Shown here in pieces: positions 12,725 to 26,215 of a stretch of DNA of 64,000 bases. Each line of letters starts with the position of its first letter. Within the stretch, counting starts at the first letter, position 1. The stretch spans positions 11,069,871 to 11,133,870 of the forward strand of contig JABBOT010000014.1 of the NCBI GenBank assembly GCA_016165875.1, written 5' to 3'. Source of the DNA: Acanthopleura granulata. Taxonomy: Eukaryota > Mollusca > Polyplacophora > Chitonida > Chitonidae. A program made the translations under genes and the position numbers. The notes under the pieces are model-generated. The model saw nothing but the letters and a program-made list of their open reading frames with translations, did not search any database and was not told where the DNA came from.

Positions 12725-13082
12725 CCTACTCTATCACGTGTCGGGTAGATCACATAGTCAGTTCTGTGCAGTTGAGATATCCGAAGCGTACTCGAAACGC
12801 GGTCTGGTTTGGCCAAGTTTTCTTCCGTGTGATCATAGCCCCTAGGCCAATGACGTTGTGCGCTACAGCTCCAGTTGCCTCAGTTGCGGCCTTGCAACAG
12901 GAGATGTTTACAGTACCTGGCGAAGTGCGGTGATTTAATTTTGTGTTTTCCCATAAACTCAACGTTTGCAGAACTCTCTTGAGTGCGGAATGAACCAAAA
13001 GATATAATTTACAGAATACATTCTTATCGGTTTCTCTCAAGAAAAAGTGAGACACGGGACTTACGGCTTGGTTATTAACTTA

Positions 13083-13425
13083 TTTATTTAATTGTTGTTC
13101 ATACTTAAGAATATTTCACTTATACGTTTTATGGGTGGAGGAAACTGGATCACCCAGCCTAAGCCACCGACCTTTTGCAAGTTACTGGCGAACTTCCCCA
13201 CGTGTCATGTACAGATATGTACTCCGTATTGGTGGAAGACAAGCGGCCTTCGACGTTCGACGTCTACCGCTCATCGTCACTAAAGCCACACGAACAGAGA
13301 TCGGGGACAATTAACAAATTCCCTGTTCCAATCCGGGATTGAACCTGCACCTTGTACATTCTTGAAATCGAAAGACGATCGTCTTCAACCAATCGGCCAC
13401 GACCAACTCCCAAAACCCTTGGAGA
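13083..13425 (-). mobile_element. SINE-C copy with shared tail
   Basis: The tail ACTTAAGAATATTTCACTTA joins the body GCAAGTTACTGGCGAACTTC. The minus-strand head is GGCCGATTGGTTGAAGACGA with box B GGTTCAATCC. Confidence 0.6.
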
Positions 13426-16400
13426 AACTACTTTCCACACGTTTACGTGCGTTAAACCCACATCAAAACCGTGAAATCACGTGCTAAGTCACTGGGATTT
13501 CTTTATTAGCCTATTGTAGATCTTTTAGTATATATAATATAAATTCCTTTTCATGGACGACAAAGAAATTATGGTTGTGAAAGCAAAGTCACTGGGTCAC
13601 CTTTGTTTGTTGCACTTGAAACGCTGGCATAACAACTCACGCCTCAAACCCGGCATTTCTTCCTCAAACGTGAGTCAGCAACATTTGTATCCGGTATTCA
13701 TGTTATCTTACCGTTATGCACATAGTTACAGATGGTAAAAGACAAACTCTCCACAACAAAAGGATGCTGATTGGTGTATCAAGGCCCAGTTTATGCATAA
13801 TGTCCACCTTGGGATAACATTTAATTGCTGCGTCTTGTTTTCATTGTCGGGTCGTTTACCTTACACATCAGAACGTTGCTATGGTCGCCTGTTCGCAATA
13901 TGACGTATTTTCAGCTATTCTCAACTGGACTAAATGGACTTCAAAGACGGCTGGTATATACTATATATATATATCATATATATACGCCTGTATGTAATAA
14001 ATTGTTAATAAACTTGCGCTATGTTGGTAGGGTGTACAGTTTGCTGAGGGCTGGTCGTTGTGAGCTGATACTTCAATTGTATATTATGTATAGGAAGCAT
14101 GACTAAAGAATCCATTATAAGATAAAGGGTAGCTGTCCCATTTTACCGCGGCATTTGCCCATACCGCGAAGTTGACAGAGAGCGAAGCGAACTGGAAAAT
14201 CATAACCAGTACCAATTCAAACGATTACAGGGGATTAACGCCATTTACAGAATTCCATTATAGTGGTATCAAATTAAGTTTATTTATTGGTATTAATATC
14301 TCTGTCAACACGCATAGCGCTCTGTACATTTATGATAGAATTCACATTCCCTGGGGAATGGTCATTGCGTTACCCTTGACGTTCAAGAAACCATATAATC
14401 AGATCGAACATGGGTTCCTAGGCGGAATGGTTTTAAGCGCCGTGACATTGGGCCCGTCAGTGTTCGTCAATTCGGGGTATAAACTGATGAACTGTAGTGG
14501 CGAGCATGTTCTGAGATGAGGGTTTGTTTAAAAATTCCACTTGAAGCGTGACCGGTTAGTGGGTACTAAATTACGAACGCGGGGTCATCGAGTTGAGGGG
14601 TAAAATGTCGTACCGTCATGAGGTCAGGTTTTAGTGGAGGAAACAAGTGGTACCATCGACGCCCTGTCTTTGTCTGTCTTCCTTTGACGGGGGTCAAACG
14701 GTCCGCTGTTTCAGCTACGGAATTTGCTGAAGGGAATAAATACAGTGCAATGTTTCTCCGCAAAGTCAGTCCAACTGACTGGGCCTCGGTAAACACGCTG
14801 GTAGTTTGTTAATGTGCCGTTAACTCTTCCTTGTTAATCGAGATCGTGCTCTATCGTGGTTCTGCTAGTAACCGCTCATTCTCTCACAGACAAAAGGATG
14901 GCCGCGTTCACCAATGGGCTTGACAGCGTGGGCAGGTATTGAACGAGTGTTAAGCACAGGGTCTTCCGGTCTGCCGGGCCTAAGTCAAGAGGTATACCTA
15001 TACTCCCACAGCCTGCACCTGTTCAGTCGACATCCGGGTACTCGGCCGTTTTACTCTCCGGATTTCGAAAGTTTCTCGGCCTGACGCAGAACGCCAAAGA
15101 TATCACCAGTCATCCAGAGACTGGTAGGTTTTGTGCGCTTACACGAAGACTGAGTTCTTTCACTGTATCGTTATCATTATCATCAATTGAGACTGCCGTT
15201 TGTCAAAAGACACGGATACAAACCTTGGCTGGTCTCTCATTGAGCGAGAAAGAGAGGAGAAAGAAGCAAAAAAGTTTGTGTGCTTTTGGGAGAGAAGTGC
15301 TAATTGTTCGTGCTGTAAACATTTTTGCCGGCGTTCCTTCTGTCGTGTTTTGGAGGATGAGACTGCAATCACGTCCTCAAATTTGGAGGACATGGCATCA
15401 CTAACAGTCCCGTGTTTTGCTGGTCCTCTCCCGGAATGGTAAACCCCACGGGCCACAAAAGGACAAAACGGTGACCCCTCGAAGCAAGAATAACTTTCTG
15501 AGTCTAATAGAGCTGAACAGAAAGGCGAGACATCGCTGTGAAACTGCCAAACCCTCTGGTCTATGTGATACTGACAGGTAAGTGTAAAACTCATAGCCAG
15601 CAGCACTATGCGACTCTTTGCTACCCTCAGATGGTACATGTATATATGAATTTCGGTCCGGTTCACAGTAATACTCTTAAGATATTTTAAATTCTTTAAA
15701 ACTATGAAGAGCAAACCATATTCACATCAGCACATTATATCATCACTTTTGTTTGCACTTGTTTCGTCTTTAGTTTTTATATCGGTAAGGAAGCCTCGTA
15801 TTTGGGTTCAGGAAGGCTTGGTTTCATACGTCATCAAATAAGAAACTTCAGTTCTCCATGGTTTTCATTCATTTATTCTATTCACTCCGTGAGTTTCCAA
15901 AGGGAAATGATGCAAACGTGAACTCAGATTTGTTGAATTTTAATACAATCGCTGTTCTTCTTACGACCCGAAATTTTCTCTGATTACCTTAAGTGAAAAA
16001 GTATTGGAGAGTAATGTAAGCGTAAGTCGTCTATGAATCCATGCTTGTTTTCAACAATGTTAAGAAAGGTAACTGTTATACTTGACCCTCTTTGAGTGAT
16101 TCTTATTGGCAACTCTTATTAAACTTAAGTTATGAAATAATTACACGTCAGTGGATAGTAGCAGTTCATAAGGTAAATTCGCGATGTATTTACCATTTTT
16201 ACCGAAATACGTTTCGGTTTTTTTATTACTAAACACAGGCGAGATATCGCGACGCACTCCGGCCTGTATGCTACGCGTACTACCGTAGAACGGAGCAAGG
16301 TTTTAGTTGAAATGCGATCGCTGACTTGATATTTGCGGATGTCGGTTGTCAGAATTACTTCAGCTGTGCTTCCGCTGACTCTGTTTGCCCGCTCTGACAC

Positions 16401-17094
16401 TGGACAGGTTTCCACCCACGTCCACGATCAGGGATAAAACCCATATGGGTCAATTAGTGTGACGAATGGAGTCAAACAGTTGAACAACTTCAGTCATTGT
16501 GACATATATATGTACAATATAACATTTGGGTACAGGAAATTCGTGTAAGACAAAATGAAGACTTTAGAATGAGATTTACACGCTATCATTTAGGCTGGTG
16601 TTTACGTATTAGTCAAATGTTACCATTTCTAAGAAAATTCACGTTGAAAAGTGGGACTTGCCATCGCCCTTGAACTGTATTAAGAATCTAGTGTTGGTAG
16701 CTCAAGATAACTCAAGACTAGGCGAAGTCAAACGGGTGTCAAAGAAAACGAAATCACCGAACAACCAAGAAGATATCGAAGTAAACATACTCTTTATGAT
16801 GATGATAAAAGTATATTTCTGTATGTCACACAGGGCTGATTTAACCAAAAGCGTGCTGAGAAAATCTTCTGCATACTGGTTTTATGTACGATACGAAATT
16901 AGCACGTTTCCCCCATCCTCTTGCACTCGTCTCCTCCGTTTAACGTGCAAAAGTGTACTACACGGAAGTTTCTCGGAACCTTCATAGTCTCCACTGAGAT
17001 ATTACTTACCAGTCTACTAAAGAAGAAGTGTAATATATCCTCTGGTCTTTCTTCTGGTGGTTTTATGACGATTATCCCATTCTTTGTTTATACC
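13426..17094. other. no supported gene
   Basis: Contains the longest unexplained frames in the left half: minus 15160-15714 (184 codons, a third of them overlapped by an open + frame) and plus 14172-14519. Neither shows a domain, signal peptide or conserved motif I recognise. The stretch 14,100-15,600 looks somewhat richer in G+C and CpG than its surroundings. Confidence 0.5.
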
Positions 17095-17410
17095 ATAGAA
17101 CGGTGTAGTGTTCCTATATTTGCGAAAGTAATATAATATGTATATTATTAACGCTGTAATTGTGACGTGTATGTTCATGATTTCATAGAACGTTCCGGGT
17201 TCTTATTGTACAGTGGCCTGGTGTTCTGGAATAAAATATAGTATGTATATATTATTAACGCTGTATTGCGATGCGTATGTCGATTGTTTCATGAAAACGT
17301 CTCGTGGTTCCTATTGTGGAGTGGTTTAGTGTTCCTGTATTCTCGAAGAGAGTACAATATACACTTATCATGAACGCTGTATTGCGATGCGTATGTCGGT
17401 TGTTTTATAC
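17095..17410. repeat. tandem repeat, about 111 bp x 3
   Basis: The block AACGCTGTATTGCGATGCGT recurs near 17149, 17258 and 17369, with GTGTTCCT and CATAGAACG blocks in phase. Confidence 0.65.
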
Positions 17411-17636
17411 CAGGTTCCTGGGGTCTGACCATGCAAACAGTAAGCAACGCAAAAAAGTGGTATAAATGAAGTGAAACTAAAGCGGCGCCAGTTTTGTCTC
17501 GGTTGGTGCCTAATCACCAACATTTAGTCACGTACGGTCACTCGACATTTGCCAACTAAAGGATTTGCCATTGTCATTAGTTGGTAATCTCCGTCAATCA
17601 AACACGTCCCGTTTTTCCCAGTGTGTGGTTTTTTTT

Positions 17637-17767
17637 TTGGAGGGGGGGGGGGCACCCACCATAATGCTGACTGAAGTCGTGTAAGTGAAATACTGTTCAG
17701 TACGGCGTAAAACATCAATCACATAAATAAATAAATAATTAATAAATAAATAAATAAATAAATAAAT
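17637..17767 (+). mobile_element. SINE-A 3' end with long (AAATA)n tail
   Basis: CACCCACCATAATGCTGACT, then TTCAGTACGGCGTAAAACAT and about 60 bp of AAATA repeats. Confidence 0.7.
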
Positions 17768-18125
17768 CGTAAGTGGGTCTGTCATCCCATCATACATCAC
17801 CCTGAACGAGAGCTTAATGTTCATTTACATGCTTGAATAATTGGCCTAGACTATATTGCGAACAATTGCAGGGGCTTTATAAGTCCATATCATAAACATA
17901 CATAACTGTTTTCGTATTCATGCACTTAAAGATTTACACAGATGATTTCTTTCAAATGGCTTAATGCTATGAGTTCAAATCCAGCTCCTGTTGATTTAAT
18001 TGTAGGATTATATTAGTTAAGATAGATTTTCTGGAAGCTTTTCAAATTCTGTCACCGATAAAGTAAACGACCATTGTACCTTATAAAGGACACATTTTTC
18101 CGGATGAATACGGAAGATTGTAGGA

Positions 18126-18620
18126 TGGAGAGTAAAACTAACGCAGAAGCGACAGTGTTCTGGCAAATGGTCACATGTAACCGGTAATACCCTGCATGTT
18201 GTCAGTTTTTATCTCAGATATAGAAATTTGGTCTAACTGTTCGTGTAAATGATGTAACATTCAAATAAAATCTGAAAATTGATATCTTTACAAGTGGTAA
18301 CACGTGGTCAGTGAAATCCGGCCTGTTGTGAAAATTGTCTCAGTTTGGATTTTAGTCTAAATGTTCATGAAAATGATGCAATACTGAAATAAGATTTGAA
18401 AACTGGTATCCTCGGAAATGGTAAAACGTAGTAAGTGGAATCCGTGAAATTTTCTGTTAGGATTTTATTCTAACTGGTTATGTAAAGGAAGTACCCCTGA
18501 AATAAAATTTGCAAATAGATATCATTACAAACGCTAACACGTTGTCAGTGAAATCTGAGGAAATTATCCCAGTTTGGGTTTCACTCTATTTAACTGCTCG
18601 TGAGAATGAAGTACCACTCA
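18126..18620. repeat. R1 repeat with internal tandem expansion
   Basis: After the R1 start (AGAGTAAAACTAACGCAGAA) the block GGTAACACGTGGTCAGTGAAATCCGG...TTTTATTCTAACTG-like recurs about four times with a period near 120 bp. Degenerate. Confidence 0.55.
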
Positions 18621-18644
18621 TACAAAACTTGAATATTTATAGCT

Positions 18645-18797
18645 TCGTATTAACAAAAAACAAAAAACCAAAAAAACAAAAAAAAAAACAAACCAAAAAA
18701 AAAACAACAAAAAAAAAAACAAAAACAAAAAACAAAAAAATCTAAAACAACAAACAAACAAAAAAAACCAAACAAAAAAACAACACAAATCAACAAT
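18645..18797. repeat. A-rich low-complexity run
   Basis: About 150 bp of poly-A interrupted by single C. It produces spurious Lys-rich and Phe/Leu-rich open frames. Confidence 0.85.
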
Positions 18798-18799
18798 GA

Positions 18800-20469
18800 A
18801 ACAGTATAGCATGAAACATGGGGCAAAATGATTATCATGACAGAAAAAAAAATGTTGAGCCAGTAAGTTTGCCTATTTATTGTTACACCGTGCTTGGCTG
18901 AGAACTATCCATTTTTACTTCCTGTAGCAAGCTAAAAATATGCCCTTGGCGCTAAAGAAATTCCGCGAAGATCTAATTTTGGACATTTTAGCTAAAATAT
19001 CACCGAACGTCGAAGAAACAAGTCAACAAAAATCGCCAACAATAAAGTTGACGGGACGTGACAACATTCGGAGTGGCCGACATCTGCGAAGTGGAAATTG
19101 TTTGCTTTTGTTGCACAGAGCGAACTTCTCTATTACGCTGAAATTCCCCATTACCTCCGATATGTCATCTAAATTCTTGAGTAAATGGACGCAGTTATAA
19201 GACATAGTTCACACATTTACTCGAACCGTGTGAGGACGGTATATAGAGACTTTACAGAGAGGCGCTAGGTATAAGCGGGAGAGGGGCACATGTACAAGCT
19301 GCTTTCGTATTACAGCAGCGATGTCGTTGACAACGCTACAGGCAAAAGACGGCAAAAGGAATCAGCAACCCTTAACTGATTACGTATTAAAGAACACACA
19401 TAAGGTAAAAGTGTGAAGGTAGAAAGTGTGCGTCAATAAATGACATTTGCGTACTTTTAGACGTTTTTTAAGCAGCGTGAAGTAATGTACATATACAAAC
19501 ACCTCACCACTGGAACTGCAAATCTGTGTGACACGCTTGGATAGGTTTGTCAGTTACTTGCCAGAAGTTGATGGTTTATACTATATGGTATGGTACTATG
19601 GTATATCAGGCCGTCACGAAAGTTTGATTTATTCATTTGTTTTGATTTTTTCAGCGCCATACTAAAGTTGTCAACATTTTCCAAAACGGACGGCAATTTG
19701 AAGGGAATGGGGGTAATATTTGCACGCGGCTGGTGAAATATCCTATGTGTGACATGTCACATCGGTAAAAGGCAAGCAGTATCCTGTAGACTTCATATAA
19801 AATCACACGTGAACAGAATATAACGTTGATCTCTTCTTGCTTCCAAGGCACCTGCAATAAGGGAACGATAGAATCTTGAGATATTCCATTTCTGGTGACC
19901 TCGAACGGCTAAAAGGGAATCACTCTGAACACAGAGCCACAACTTGCTCACTAAACAAAAACAAAGCAAAGTAAAAGATTTAAAGATTCGAGGTATGCTG
20001 CATCTAGATGCCGTATATATATATGTCATTCATATATCGCAGATAAATCAAACCATAATTTCATCTTACCGTCGATCGATAACAGTGAAACGATAATTTG
20101 AGAGTAAAAGTACACTTTCTCATTTTTTTCTCTGAGTTTATCGGGATTGTTCAGTAAGTCAAATGTATAGTGCCAGTCCTGCAATACCTAATGTTGATAC
20201 TGAAGCCGTGTCCTTTACCTTAAAATAGCATTCCTATCGTTAGAAACGAGAAAATGTTATCAGTTGCATGGTTATTCTTTGAAAAACATTGGTCAAACTC
20301 AAATAATGTTTTCCCGAACAAATACTGATGTTGACCTTGTGTGCCGTTGTCGTACACGGAGCCTCCGACACATTTCCTTCATCAAGTGTCGGTCGGAAGT
20401 GTCAAGGAACGTGTTTATGCCGTCGTGTCAGTCATGTCATTGGCGCTTTGTGAAGACCGGTGATGAAAT
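18800..20469. other. no gene or repeat recognised
   Basis: Only short chance open frames. Confidence 0.5.
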
Positions 20470-20565
20470 TTTAGTGCAAAGGGGTTAATCTTATGATTAG
20501 TGCAAAAAGGTTAATCTTACGATCAGTGCAAAAATGTTAATGTTACGATTAGGGCAAAATTAACC
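20470..20565. repeat. tandem repeat, about 29 bp x 3-4
   Basis: TTAGTGCAAAAAGGTTAATC, with TTACGATTAG between, repeats between 20470 and 20560. Confidence 0.65.
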
Positions 20566-20609
20566 ATTTCACTTATTAACTGATTGGTGTACAATCGCTG
20601 TCCTCGAGA

Positions 20610-20710
20610 ATGTTTCACTCACATGACGACGATTAGGTTTTATTGGTTGAGAAATCTGGATTCCCCGTGGAGTAAGCCACCTACCTTAGGCAGAGACCTG
20701 ACAAACCTCT
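20610..20710 (-). mobile_element. SINE-C fragment
   Basis: GTTTCACTCACATGACGACG and the degraded body AAGCCACCTACCTTAGGCAG. Confidence 0.4.
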
Positions 20711-21004
20711 TGACTTTACTGTGAAATGGAAATGTATGCTAAATTCAATTCCAAATTCAATACTGTACTCAAAATATTTTGTAATGTTTTATGGGAATGC
20801 AAACTGGAACAAAACTTAGATCAAGAGCCTCAGCATGCTCACTTGTGGATGACATGCAGAAAGATCGGTTATATACCACAGTTTGATAATGGCAAATGGT
20901 CTTTTTAATGTCAGTTTGCCTCAGGTAACGTCTAACTCTTCATGCAAATGAATAAAGCAACTTATGCGCCCTCTAGCACCATAAAAAACTATACCATATA
21001 AAGC

Positions 21005-21740
21005 GTGACACCAGAGCAGCGACGACAGTGTCATAGCAAATGGTCACACCTTACTACAGATATCCGGCCTCTTGTCAGTTTACCTCAGTTACGGTTTTAT
21101 TTTAACTCTTCATCTAAGTGTTTAAGAAGTAACAATGTACACGCCCGCATCACTGTGCCTTAGGCAGAATTAGGTAAAAGTGCAGTGATGTTGAGTGCAA
21201 TTTACTAGACGTCAGTGCTATAGAATTACTCAGAACGGTGTGTTGTCATCACATTTAACCCATGTACCCAATAGCATGAAAATATGCAAGGGAATCAGGC
21301 CTTGGGGATGCTTAGTCCACCAGCAGAATCCCGGTTTATGTAAGAACACAGTGTAAAAAGACTACAGCACAGAGAGTAAAACCAGAGCAGCGACTACAGT
21401 GTGATAGTTGCCAAATGATCACACTTCACCGGCGAAATCTGGCCCTTTGTCGATTTACCACAGATAGGGTTTTATTCTTACTTTTCATGTGAGTGTTTAG
21501 GAAGTAACAGTTTATACCCCCCTATCACCATGGCTTAAGCAGGACTAGGTAAAAGAGAAAAAACACTGATGTTAAGTGAAATTTATTAGACACAACTGGT
21601 CAAAAATAACTCAAAATGCCCTGTTGTCATCACATTTAATACATATATCCAATAAAATGAAAACACAGGGCTTTGTGGATGCTTAGTCCACAAGCCAAAT
21701 TCTAGTTTAAGCAGAAATCCAATATAAAAGAGGTTTAAGC
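21005..21740. repeat. two R1 copies in direct orientation
   Basis: Copies at about 21005-21330 and 21358-21740. Both carry CCAGAGCAGCGAC, a GTTTTATT block, a GCTTAAGCAG-like block, and a 3' part with TCATCACATTTAA and GGATGCTTAGTCCAC, suggesting a full element of more than 350 bp. Confidence 0.6.
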
Positions 21741-22329
21741 CGAATAAAAGATGATAAAAAGAGTAATGTTATTTGCAGTCTATCGGACGTCACCGGTTAA
21801 AAATTGCTCAGCATTTATCACCACGATATGGCTGAACATTTCCGATGTGGCATTAAGCCATATTTCATTCATTCATTCAAGTCATTTAATAAACAGTCAT
21901 GAAAACAGTGAGAATGTAGTATGGATATAAGATGCCTCCAAGTAATATGGTATTAGTCCATGTTGCCAAATACACAATTTATGTGTAATGCATAATTTCA
22001 GCGTTGAGTGCTGTTTTTAAGGACAAGCGTGTGAATGCACTGATCCCTGGACCCGTCCATTTCCAGTAGCTTTATCTATGACTTCACGAATGCGTGCGCG
22101 TAGCATTCTTACTTGTTCATCGTGAAGAGCAGATGTTGCGCACACAAATTAATGACGTCATGTCTGAAGCCAGTAAAAGACCTGCTCCTCGGTGATCTCT
22201 GGGTCATTAACTACTCCCTCGTACAAATCCTCGGCCCGATGAATTTCTCCACCGGAGTGCACGAGGTGAAAGTTTATTGGTATTATTAAAATCACATTTT
22301 TTAAATTTTATTCTTCTCTTCCTCCTAGA

Positions 22330-22525
22330 ACATTCAATGCTTCTGTTCGTCATCACTGAAAACTGTTGACTGCTTCTCTTTGCATGAATCCGTCCTAATT
22401 TTTATATTTTCATAGTTCTTTAGTGGTTTGGGTTATTTTTGGAAACTGAGCTTGTGATTTTTAACCCGGAACGCCCATTTTGATTGACGGCTGGTATACG
22501 AATGTTGGTTTTGACGCCTAGGTTT
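22330..22525. repeat. R5 dispersed repeat
   Basis: CTGACTGCTTCTCTTTGCAT-like text, TTTTTAGTGGTTTGGGTT-like text and a GCTGGTATACGAATG end match 31800-32020 (ACTGCTGGCTGCTTCTCTTT, GGTACATGAATATCAGTTTC) and a fragment at 47180-47245. Confidence 0.5.
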
Positions 22526-23388
22526 TTACGATGGCGTTTATGTTTTCGGAGGAAAAGGGAGTGCACGAGGTAAAAGTTTATTGATTTACTTCATAGGTAA
22601 CACTTTATCATTTTTCACTATGACAACGGCGTATAGGTTTATGGAGGAAACCGGTGTGCACGAGGTAAACCTCGTACCTTACCGTGCGTGGCTCAGGTTG
22701 ATGAACAGCATGTCGGTGGCAGAAATGGACGTCAGTAAACATAGGAGACTGACGAAACGGCTACACGGGCCTAGTCGACCCATTAATGTCGCCAGGGCCG
22801 CGTGAATAAAGCCGTGAGTAGATTTAAGCACAATGTTTGCTTATGTAACAGTAGCGTTTTAAGTGTATTCATTTATCACTAACCTACTTAGCACAGCTGA
22901 ATTCTACGGCGCAGTAGCAGACCATCCCCGATCGCGTTTTATCTCGGGTCTCGAGGTTCCGTTAGGAAAGGTGATTTTTCGTGCCTTTATAATAAAGGAA
23001 ACGGTTAACGGCAATGGGGTTGGGTTGGGGACTATTTGCTGCGGCGCATTAATTAATTTTGTGAGGCGGAAATTTCATTTCGCAAATATCAAGAGACTGG
23101 ACTAGAAAACAAACGGCCCGAAAATTCCACAAGTTTTGTTTGGCTATTATGCTGGTTTGGGTTCTAATTTTATCGCATTCAGATCTCGTAAATTTAAACG
23201 AACGTCGCAGATTTATGCGTGAAGAACTGGAGGAAATATTTTGGAACGTGTATGACTACATACTATTTCTTTGAATATGGGAGTAACTAATTTTTAAGAA
23301 GACTTATTGACGTCGTCTAAAGAGCTTGCAAGTACATGGTAAGCACTAAGGTCCGGAATAATTTACTTATTTATTATAGAGAAAGTAA

Positions 23389-23530
23389 AGCTACATTAGC
23401 GACGACAATGTGATATTTGGCAAATGGTCACACGAGTGACCAGTGAATTCCGCTTAAAGGATAGTAACTTTCACCACCCCTAGCTCCACGGCTTTAACAG
23501 AAATAGGTAAAAAGAAAACAGCAATGTGAG
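23389..23530. repeat. R1 fragment
   Basis: GCGACGACAATGTGATATTTG, GGCAAATGGTCACACG and AGAAATAGGTAAAAAG. Confidence 0.45.
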
Positions 23531-25874
23531 TTTCGAGGTCCAACTATTTTATTAAAAGTATCCTGCTGTACCAAGTAAAAAACGTTAGGCAACTATTTTT
23601 TTTGCTTTAATTAACTATAACATGGGCGTGTGAAAAAAAAACTCCACACGAAGTTATTTAGAGCACATGAACGATGGAAAACACTGAGGAGCCGAAGGTT
23701 GGTGGACTTCAAAAGTTCCTGAAGGAAAGAGATGACAGTTGTACCTCAGAAATACGGCAAAAGCGTGATTTGTAAATTTATGTGAGTAAAATTGAATAAC
23801 ACTTTTGATAATTCACATGATACAGTTTGACTACTTTCCCGTTCAGTGACGAGAGAGTTCGAACTCGAAACTTCCCTTAAGCAACTTTGCGAAGTATCCG
23901 AAATACGATTATCAATATCTTCCGTAAATACAAGCTAACACCAAGTATGGCACTTGAGTGCACAGAATTCAGTATCAGTTTTGCCCATTAAGCCCACGTG
24001 GTATTTTGAATGTACTTAAATCTTTCTTTTTTTCATTGTAAGGCAGAAATAACTTTACTGGTGGATTGGTCAGATTGTCAGATATTCAGCGAGGGATACA
24101 TGGTTTAATTCGTGCATCCGTTTATCGTCTAGCTAAAATCTTACCGTCCTCACTGTGGCCTTGATCATCTCAGTATTAAACATCAAACAAGATGAAATTA
24201 GGAAAAATGTTTTGTGGTCTATCCAAGTAGCGAGCACAGTATGTGAAGGCGTAACGAGTAATTTCTCCACAGTACGTTTTTCTATATTTTTAGCCACAAT
24301 CTCCGAAGTGAAAGATCTAACCTAGGCGTCATAATCGACACTGGCATACCAGCTGTCAATCTTAATGACCAGTTCCGTAATAATAAGCTAAGAAGACCAA
24401 TTTCTCAAACAATGTTCAATACCGGGGGTGTTAACATCACGCTTAACAAACTTCTCATCGTCATTTCAGTGCCCTGATAAGGTGCATGGTCACTTCGGGT
24501 TTTCTCGCTCTGAGGATATACATGTTTCGAGTTGCTTTTGACTTTAAAGAAAAAGTAACCAATTCTTCGTTTCACGTTTGCCTCTGTTTTGAGGCCATTT
24601 TGTATCCATTTTACACTGATTTAAAAAAAAAATAAGCTCGAATCGAAATTCCGTTTCGTTTGTCGGCGAAGCCATTATTCCCGTCAAACAAACACACAGA
24701 CCGGAAGTATACCATGCCCTGGGCAATTTGTAACATTAAACAAATGGAGTTGATGCCGCTTTTCGAAACATGAAATGTATTGACTTTCTTCTCATTGAAC
24801 TAAATAGAACACATGAATACTTTACACAGCAAAATATTTTCTTTACGTTTGAAACGATTGCATTTATGTTGCATTTTCTATGCCGAAAAATGTAAAAAGT
24901 TTGTCAAGGTTTTATGTACACTTTTGGTGATTTCCAACATTCGTGTGTGGTGTGTCATTGTAAGTCAGGGCATTCATACAAACGATCAAAACAACATGGG
25001 AAATTTTTAGGGTAAGAAATTCGGACGGATTTATGCACAGGGAAGCTGTCGATAGCTTTTAGTGATTGGGAAAGGACGCAAGGAATATTCTATGAGAATG
25101 AATCAAATCGGTATCTAAATCTGCTTTGTCGTGACTTTTAAGCCACATGACCCGTCCTTGATAACGTTCCTTCTGGTCACCCCACAGACGATGACCATGT
25201 CATCTTTGATGGCCCTTATCATGGTCCAACCCGAGGGTAGGGAAGAATCAGCGTTACTTTCAACCCACTGTTGCCCTTTTTTGCCATCTGGTTCTGGCGT
25301 GTTGTTACAAGTCAGACTTACGATCCCTCCCGGCTATGTCCAGTCCCGTGTACAGTTTGCCGCCTGGATTTCCGCCATCATAACCCATCAGCATCCGATA
25401 TGCCAGAGGTCCCTCTCTTTACGCCATTAATGCACCTACAGCCGCCTGTACAACACCTATGTCGTGCCCGTAGCCTTGGGCTTTTCAGTCCTCTTATTTG
25501 TGCTGGCAAATGTTATACTTATCCACTAATGGTCTTGATAACCAGAAATGTTGCTTGGAAGATGCAATTTCACGGGAATGACCTTCAGAAAGTCATGAGA
25601 GCTCTATATCTCTGTCTTGCACTGGATATCATATTAATTAACATTGTAGTCATTAAAGATTGTCCAGGACAGTTCATTATGAGATTTGAGAACTCAAAAC
25701 CAGTAATGGATGTATCCAAATCACAGGTATAAAACAATGTCCGGTTTCATTAATAAAATCAACATTACAATCGTACGAAAGATAGGTACCTGGAAGCTGA
25801 GGTAGTCAGTAGTTCCAGTTTTGACTGAATGACATGCGTAAGGTCATAACCGATGCATAAGTCCTGCTACTTCA

Positions 25875-25955
25875 TTTTATTTATTTATTTATTTATTTAT
25901 TTATTTTATTTGACTAGTGTTTAACTCCGTGCTCAGGAATACTTCAGATACAATT
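25875..25955 (-). mobile_element. SINE tail fragment
   Basis: (TTTA)n followed by GACTAGTGTTTAACTCCGTG and CTCAGGAATACTTCAGATAC; only the shared tail remains. Confidence 0.55.
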
Positions 25956-26061
25956 AGACACATACAAAGCACAGCACCGTAAATCTTCCACACTATGTAA
26001 ATGATGACTTATGGATCGTTTATGTATATTTATCAAAATTTAAGGAGTAAGAGCAATATGC

Positions 26062-26215
26062 CAGACTACAGCACAGAGACTAAAACTAGAGCAATGACGG
26101 CAGTGTGATATCTAGGAAATGGTCACACGTTACGGGTGAAATCCGGTTTGTTGTACCTCAGTTAGGGTTTTATTCTTACTGGCCATGAAAGGGACAACTT
26201 ACACGCCCCAATGAC
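26062..26215. repeat. R1 fragment
   Basis: GACTACAGCACAGAGACTAA, GGAAATGGTCACACGTTACG and GTTAGGGTTTTATTCTTACT. Confidence 0.5.

Noticed and set aside
15160..15714. 184-codon minus-strand frame
   Set aside because: The longest unexplained frame, but no recognisable domain or splice context. It would need transcript evidence or conservation.
18509..18838. Lys-rich and Phe/Cys-rich frames
   Set aside because: Translation of the A-rich run on each strand.
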